Shown here piece by piece: positions 57,720-64,000 of a DNA stretch of 64,000 bases (position 1 is its first letter; the number at the start of each line of letters is the position of its first letter). A program made the translations under genes and the position numbers. Origin of the DNA: Triops longicaudatus (Eukaryota > Arthropoda > Branchiopoda > Notostraca > Triopsidae); assembly GCA_022885665.1 (NCBI GenBank), contig JAGQDJ010000030.1, positions 310,001-374,000 on the forward strand. The letters are read 5' to 3'. The notes below the pieces were generated by a model. The model searched no databases. It was not told the origin of the DNA and saw nothing but the letters and a program-made list of their open reading frames with translations.

Positions 57720-58583
57720 TTACATCACTAATATTACAAGCAAAGCAAGCATATTAACGGCTACTGTCACATTTGTCCTCAACCGGCAATGAGACTCCCC
57801 ACCTGTAAAGGAAAAAAGAATATTAAACATGTAATTCAATTTCTTAACGATAACAATAACACTTTCTGGCATAAAGTGAACTTAGGAAAACCCGAAAAAA
57901 TTTCATCATGTGACATTTAGTTTTTAACTTATTAGTCCATTTAGTAAAACGTACTTGAATTCGCTCCATTTGGCAACCACGAAAAGGTCCAATCACTTTT
58001 GGACCGGTTTTTACTCAAATTCCCCATTTCTCCCTTCACCAACTCCTCCGAAGCCACACTTTCCGCTGCGTAGTTTTTACCTGCAAAATTTACAAGAAAA
58101 CACAAACATAACTTAAAAAATTTAATTGACCAAAGTATATTTCATTCACAGATAAAACTCATGTACCAATCCTAAAATAAAAATATAGATAAACCAACCA
58201 AAAGTTTAGTGGTCAAAAGTAATTAAAATTCACCGAACTAAAAGCCACTAAATAGCTTAAAACGACCCTTGAAAGTTAAATTTATCTCACAAAATCATCT
58301 AATAATCGTAATAATCTTCACCAAAACTTTCAAACGATCGCAAAGATTGCTTCAGCTGCCATTTCAAACTTCACTAACTTAAACTTACCGCTCCCAGTAG
58401 CTGAAAAGTGCGGAATCCTTGTCTGACTCGATAAAACTTCGCCTCCACGACTTCCGGTTCCTAGCAAATACATTTCTTTACATTTATTCAAAGTAATGAC
58501 ACACTATTTCTTTCTTTCATTTTCTTAAGTACCTAAAGTTGATAAAGGACCCGCAGGCGAGGATGAAGTTGCTGATCCAGTAG
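57720..58583 (-). CDS. 3' part of a Ser/Gly-rich surface protein, probable GPI anchor
   Basis: Four exons, all joined by phase-1 introns (minus): 58583-58533, 58460-58389, 58080-57955, 57802-57720. They encode TGSATSSSPAGPLSTLG, TGSRGGEVLSSQTRIPHFSA, KNYAAESVASEELVKGEMG, NRSKSDWTFSWLPNGANSSG, and finish with a basic-polar spacer and a hydrophobic end (VAVNMLALLVILVM, stop TAA). A Ser/Asn/Gly site followed by a terminal hydrophobic tail is the pattern of a GPI-attachment signal; a C-terminal membrane anchor is the alternative. The frame of the last exon is fixed by the phase-1 junction A|GT. The upstream part is missing: the next 5 kb to the right is the atypical island. No family recognised. 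Confidence 0.6.
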
Positions 58584-58619
58584 CTGAAAATAACATAATC
58601 AACACTTTTCATGTCATTA

Positions 58620-61600
58620 AAAAGAAACGCGGTTCATTTCTTTGAACATTGCCGAAGTTGGCACAGGCTTTCATGTTCGCCTTTAAGTTTTCGGTGAGCG
58701 AACAAAAAAAGGGGTAGGCGTGGTTGGCGTCGAGGGTAGTAAAGAAAGCTGGCTCTCAATGAGTAAAGGGTCCGATAATTGCCTTGTGGCAAGAGACAAG
58801 GGGGAAGCTGCAAGGCTTGGCCTCCTGCCCAGGATAGAGGCAATCTAAGTAGCCATGCAAGGCGGGAGATACGGCCCCACGGGAGAATACATGTCAGACG
58901 CCTATTGAGTTGGACACTGCTGCATAAGAATGCAAGCTACTGGCACAAAGAAGATGAGCCACGCACAAAAAAAGGTGTATCGGCCAACAAACTTAGCTCC
59001 ATTAACGAAAGAAAAAAGACACCCCCCAAAAGCAACAAAAAGTTAGACAGACCTTATCTGTTGTCCGTAATTCGCTTCACTTAAGTCCAAGAGGTGATTT
59101 AAGCCAAATTTAATAAAGACAGCATCTCCTTGACGAACTTTTTTCTCCCTCTTTCTTCCCAGTGAATTGCAATATTGATAAGAAGGCTTCCAAGCATTAG
59201 AGACGCTCAACGAAGCTTCGCATTATTTCCTCCCTTTTTTTTAAAAAAGAAAAACATCCTTTTTTTAATTATTTCCCCTCCATTTTATGCCCCCAAGTTT
59301 CCAAAAAGTCAAAAAGTACAAGTCTATCAAGAGATGCTTTCTCTTCTCTTCAGCACGCACACAAACATACACGCTGCACAGCCGAAAGTGAAGAGAAAAA
59401 AATATATTTATAAAGGAAGCAAAGAGCCTCAATCCATTTTCCCCAGCTTGCTGTTTGCTGGTGGCTGATTCCAGTATCCGGTAGCCACCGATGTCCAGTT
59501 GGGGCGGTCGTTTCACGCTTGTCCAGTCTGACCAGTCATCAGCGTCTCAGCATCTCACAGAGAGAAGAAATCAGACCCTCTTTCCTACAATACCCTCCTG
59601 GTACGACCACCGGTACAGGCTACAAGTGCAAGTACCCAAGAGTCACCCCTTTTGGGGGTCTTCAAGAAGCTACTGGACCGCCCATCAAAACAAGCTGGGA
59701 GATGGAGCAAAACGGAAAGGCTAGAGAGAAAAAAGTGAGTTTACTGTAAAACCAAACGAAGGAAGCGAGAAATAGTGAAGCTTCCTCTAAATCGATACCG
59801 ATGGGGTCTAGGTCATTTCGCGGCTCAGCAGATTCGAGGGTTCTGCCTGCCGTCTGCCTGTCAGCGTAACAGACGGACAGACGTTATTGGGATGCGATGC
59901 TGGAGCACAGTGAGCCACCATCGGAAGGAAGGGATAGGAAGAGAAAACGATTTTACCCATGCCGAATTTGGCTTGCCTTCAACGATATATTGCCACCGAT
60001 CTCCACCCTCCTGTCCACCCCTGCCACCCTGCCCATGCTTCCGAAATGCTCTTTACCCGAGTGACCTATGGCTTGATTTCAGCTACTTTCCATATCTTAA
60101 CAGAAAGAGCAGCAAAAGATCTTTTCAATATTTCCCCGTCTGCCCCTTTTTGGGGTATTTTTCTTCGTCGAGAGGGAAAGGTATACAAATAGTTGGGAAG
60201 TTTGGCGTTCTCGATGTCAAATAACTCCGGCTGGGGCTAAAGTTGGCTGCTTAGATTGATGCTTGCTTGATGACTGACTCTGGCAGGAATTTGAAAAGCC
60301 GAGATCACAAGAACATCAAACTTTCCTTGAAAGAGATCAGTAAGGTAGAAGCGCGCTGTGGTCTAATACCAGCCCAAGGGCAAGGGAGGAGCTTATCTAC
60401 AAGGGGGAGGTTCATCGCCCCAGGCATAAAACTTTGGCGTGCTTTCTCAAAACAAACGTGCTAATAAACGCTGGAAGAGTTGAGGAGAAATTTCGCAGAT
60501 TTCAATAGTTTGCGACGACAACGTTATAAAAAGAAGTTTTAAGAAAGTATAACAGAGCAAGTTATACGATAGCTACTGAAGAAGCCAACTTTGCGGCTCT
60601 TTTGGACGCACCAAAGACGCTGGTCAAGTTGTCCGAAGATCGGAAGAAGTTTGCCGCCAAAACCGTTTGAACTTCCTAAATGAGTCGATCCCAAAACGCT
60701 CTACCTTTGGGTCCATGCCATGTAACCATCATCAGGGAACATGGCTATGATCTTCATTGTTGCTCCCTAACTTACAGATGACAGATTCGGAAGCTTCGGA
60801 ACAGGCGAGTGAACTTGCCCCCTCCCTAGTCAAACTTGGGGCGGGAGGGCAACAATGAATTCTGAGCAGTTTCAAAACTTGGCAGGTTTCAAGGAGTTGG
60901 TCTAGAAAACGTTCTAAAACTTTCAAAAGGTGGAAAACGAGAAGCTTGTGCTTTGCATTTGTAATCACCTTTTTACCCCGTCGTCACTCGTGTCACATAC
61001 ACCCCAACTTTCGTCGTGTATACGAGGCACAACCGTCAAAACTTGCAGGAACGAAGGGGTTAAATTACACCATACGGTACACTAGTCTGCGTCCTCTACC
61101 CAACTCCTTCGTTGATCTTATCTTAGCGAGCAAATCCCTCCGTTTTCCCCCCTCTAGCTACAACATCCAGTCTTTGACTCGCAAAGTTTGTTCCCCGTTT
61201 TCAATGCCAGGCCTAAACGATCTCCAGTTAGCCATCCGCCCCTTCTCAAAGCTCCTTATCGGCCCCTGTAATGAATCAAGCCCCTATGTCCTATTCGTTC
61301 CTATTACCTTGCCGTTAGTTCTCCCCTTGGAATGTCCCCAACTCGCTTCTCCTCCCTAATTACTCTCTAAAATGGAGTAAAACAGTGTTGTCATACGTTA
61401 TTGGTGCATAAGGTTTACATTCTGCTAATATACCTCTCTGGCCTCACAAGAAATATACGCTTTGTCCTGAACAGTATTTTCTTTGGTTTCGGCTGATCCC
61501 TTTCGCTCATCCGTCAAGGTCTGCCGATCATGCGAAATTTCATAAAGATCCGTTACAAGAAAATTTCAGCTCCGATCTTTCAATTAAATCGCAAAATTAT

Positions 61601-63600
61601 GTCGATATAGTTTATTGTTATCATACATCGATTTGGATGACATATTAATTATAAATAAAATTAATGGATACCTTTGGAAGATTTCAGGCTTCTAGATTTG
61701 AATAACGGTTGGATGATTATATTTCTCGTAATTGCAATGAGTATTTGCCCCTTGTGTTATATTTTGTTTATTATTCTTTTTCTAGTGTATATATTTGTTA
61801 TTGTTTTAACTGTTACATCAACAACTATTAAAGTGAAACGATGTACGGCAACGAGCAAAGCTCACGCCGATGAAAGTAATAAAAAAATTATTATTTTTCT
61901 TATTATTGTTGTTTTAATTTTTATTTTTTTTTTATTTTTTGTAGCTGGATCCTGATTTCTAGAGTAAGTAGTGAGCAAAGCGTGAAGAGTGGGAAGAAAA
62001 TCGAAGTTAGACGGGAGTCCCAGCGGGAAACGTGCCGAATGTTATTATGACGCTATCCTGAGTACCGGTAGGAGCGAACCGTTACTTGTCTGGCATCGCA
62101 GTGAAGGTATACGAAGATGATGGGGTAAAAGGTGGGATAGTGTGGGGTAGACGAAAAGTGTTCTGTGAAGGATTTGATGTGTATGTGTGGCGAGGACTGA
62201 GGTTGGAAGACTTGCTATTGTTTGACAAGCCCATCAGATTGGCAGCAGGCGGTCTTCCCGCGGGAATTCGGCGAAGAACGCCAGTAATGGTGAAAATGAA
62301 CCAAGATACGGGAAAGAAAGAAGAACGAATACAAGTACAGTCTAACAATCCACAATTATCGGCAACTCATAACGTATTTTGCCGTCCCAATTCCCTCATT
62401 GTTCCTGTGCCTACATTGCTCCTATCTCAGCTACTTCTTATGGCGTCCCGCATCGCGTGAATGGCGCCACCTGCTTCCTTCCTCCACGTGGCGTGCGAAG
62501 GCACTTAATGTAAATTTTCTAGTGTTATGGATAACAAATCTGTAATCCATGAATTTTATTCGTAATTTTATTAGTATTTTACTTCTATTTATACCTATAT
62601 TCTCACTTGCTCAAATATTCTGGACGCATCAGCTGTTTTTTGAAGGCTGTAATGTGTTGCACATGCACAACTGGGGGGCGAAATATAGAAGAAAACTGGT
62701 GCGGTTTCGTGTTCTCACTGAAATTCTACGCAACACCACATCGTCTCGTTAAGTCTCGAGAAAAATCCTTGCTGTTCTCTTTCCCATGTGCTGATAGGCA
62801 TTTCATTTTTAATCATCGCCTCACGGCAACTCTCAATGCACATTTACGGAACGACAAGAGCTGCCAAGCGAGCTTTCAAACTTGCAACAGGAGCACGACA
62901 ACATGTGGAAGCGCCGAATGTCATTAAAATGCTCCAGTTTCTCTCACATATTATTTTGCAGCTTTCTCCTGGCTATGAGCGCCAAATGGCAAAGAAGCAC
63001 ATTGCGTTTTTCAGGTCTGGTTTTCTTCCTACTCGTCTTGTCTCGTCTCTTTACTTAACCCTCACGTGTCTTGAAAAAGAAAATAAGAAAAATGACCGGG
63101 GTTGGCATTCATCACGCCAGATAGCCTAGATCTGCAGCCACGACTTTTCTCACTCGGCTTTCATTAAAACATGAGCTTAAGAGGGCAATACCAGCATTCA
63201 TTTGTCTACCAGTCAACATACACTTTTTGGGTGCCTAACCTGCACCACTCCTACTTAAGCTTCCCTGACGCGCCGCAGATAAGGACCCTATACCATGTGG
63301 TAACCCCATCACCCTAACCGTCTTTTCCCTTTTCGTTTTTTGCACCCAGCAAACTCTCCGATGTTCGACATTAATAGCGGTTTCGATCAAGAGTCTCTCT
63401 CGCTCGCTCTCGTGCTCGGTATAAGTCAAGCCCAAGCAAGCTTGACTAACGACCTCACCACTGACAAAAGATTCTCCGCGGTGGCAGAAAAGGAAAAGGC
63501 AAAGCCGGGAGCTTATGGCGCTGAGGTAGGAGGGAGTGGCCTACTTACCGCCAGAGGGGAAAAAAGGGTTGCCAGTTTGTCTCTAAATGCTAGGGCCATA
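58620..63600. other. GC-richer island with no recognisable gene
   Basis: This stretch differs in texture from the rest of the window. It has balanced, non-AT-rich sequence with purine-rich and CCTC/CTCC-rich runs, GAAG/GGAAGG motifs, no clear introns and few homopolymers. It is broken by AT-rich patches at about 61.4-61.95 kb and 62.5-62.75 kb. Open frames of 65-149 codons occur on both strands, but none shows a domain I know. The texture reminds me of plant mitochondrial intergenic DNA; that is an impression, not a match. Foreign insertion, assembly chimera or an unusual host segment are all possible. Confidence 0.5.
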
Positions 63601-63762
63601 TAAACGTCACAGAAAATTGAAGGAAAAAATCGCATTACAGAGAGGACGTTGTTCAATTCCTTTTTTGTTGGTTCATATGCTTGTTATTTAAGTTATTTTT
63701 GTACTTCCTTTGACTGTGTATAACAGTTTTACCGCAATAGACAAAAGCCTACGCGGTCAGTC

Positions 63763-63791
<29 letters not shown>
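63763..63791. repeat. 29-base A homopolymer near the window end
   Basis: A run followed by AT-rich sequence of the normal background type. It could be the tail of a retroposed element at the edge of the GC-richer island. Confidence 0.8.
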
Positions 63792-63793
<2 letters not shown>

Positions 63794-64000
63794 GGATAAA
63801 AATATAGCTAATAAGTTACAATTATTCTACCGCTGAAGAAAATCATAGGATATATAAAGAAACTGTCTGAACTGTCCTTTATTCTGAGAAAAACTCAATT
63901 TTCGTTAAGATGCCGATGTTTGAATAAAAATCAGCATTAAAAAACACTTGTTTTTAGATTAAAGAAAAAAAAATCAGTGAAAGCCTAGATAGATTTGAGA

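Noticed and set aside
59775..60224. 149-codon frame in the GC-richer island
   Set aside because: Overlaps other long frames on the same strand, no domain; length is expected from the higher GC content.
61674..61955. 93-codon frame with two hydrophobic segments
   Set aside because: Driven by T-rich sequence; no family or gene context.
63860..63875. 16-mer AAACTGTCTGAACTGT also present at 10783-10798
   Set aside because: Flanks do not align, so a shared repeat is not supported.
1..64000. CRISPR arrays, operons, bacterial-type genes
   Set aside because: None seen; all recognised genes are spliced metazoan genes.

Overview
This window is nuclear DNA of a compact metazoan genome. Genes are intron-rich with GT-AG introns, mostly 50-500 bp. 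Intergenic gaps are short, the background is AT-rich, and the gene content is animal: neurobeachin/LRBA, a K2P channel, pentraxins, PIAS, SLC34 and CDK7. The gene mix (tandem secreted pentraxins, SLC34, alpha-crystallin-type small heat-shock proteins) and the scattered TTCGTTATAACGAA-type repeats fit a protostome of arthropod grade (mite/chelicerate or crustacean), but I cannot place the species from sequence alone. All exon models were joined by hand from splice sites, reading-frame continuity and remembered family similarity; no search was run.

Layout. 1-5.5 kb: last nine exons of a neurobeachin/LRBA gene (+). 5.5-11.3 kb: gene-poor stretch with two tRNA-derived SINE copies, an isolated APC1 exon, other orphan exon fragments and simple or tandem repeats. 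11.3-14.3 kb: K2P potassium channel (-). 17.3-20.9 kb: sterol O-acyltransferase (+). 21.3-26.1 kb: two tandem secreted pentraxins (-). 26.8-29.1 kb: secreted Pro/Gln/Glu-rich protein with STI1/ubiquilin-like C-terminal repeats (-). 30-33.4 kb: two small heat-shock proteins (-). 33.7-35 kb: NDUFS4 (+) with two alternative last exons. 35.1-37.1 kb: threonine synthase-like 2 (-). 37.5-38.3 kb: AK6 (+). 38.5-39.4 kb: HSC20 (-). 39.8-45.3 kb: PIAS SUMO ligase (-). 48.5-52.7 kb: SLC34 Na/phosphate cotransporter (+). 53.2-53.5 kb: small unrecognised membrane protein (-). 53.6-54.6 kb: NDUFS7 (+). 54.8-56.6 kb: CDK7 (-). 57.7-58.6 kb: 3' end of a Ser/Gly-rich, probably GPI-anchored protein (-). 58.6-63.6 kb: a GC-richer island of different texture with no recognisable gene.

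Many neighbours are divergent pairs with short shared promoters (sHSP2/NDUFS4, THNSL2/AK6, small membrane gene/NDUFS7) or convergent pairs with close 3' ends (AK6/HSCB, NDUFS4/THNSL2, NDUFS7/CDK7). Three genes serve mitochondrial respiration or Fe-S biogenesis (NDUFS4, HSCB, NDUFS7), but this looks like chance clustering. Most worth following up: the duplicated NDUFS4 terminal exon, the secreted STI1-like protein, the exon-fragment zone at 8-10.4 kb, the alternative 3' ends of PIAS, and the foreign-looking 3' island.
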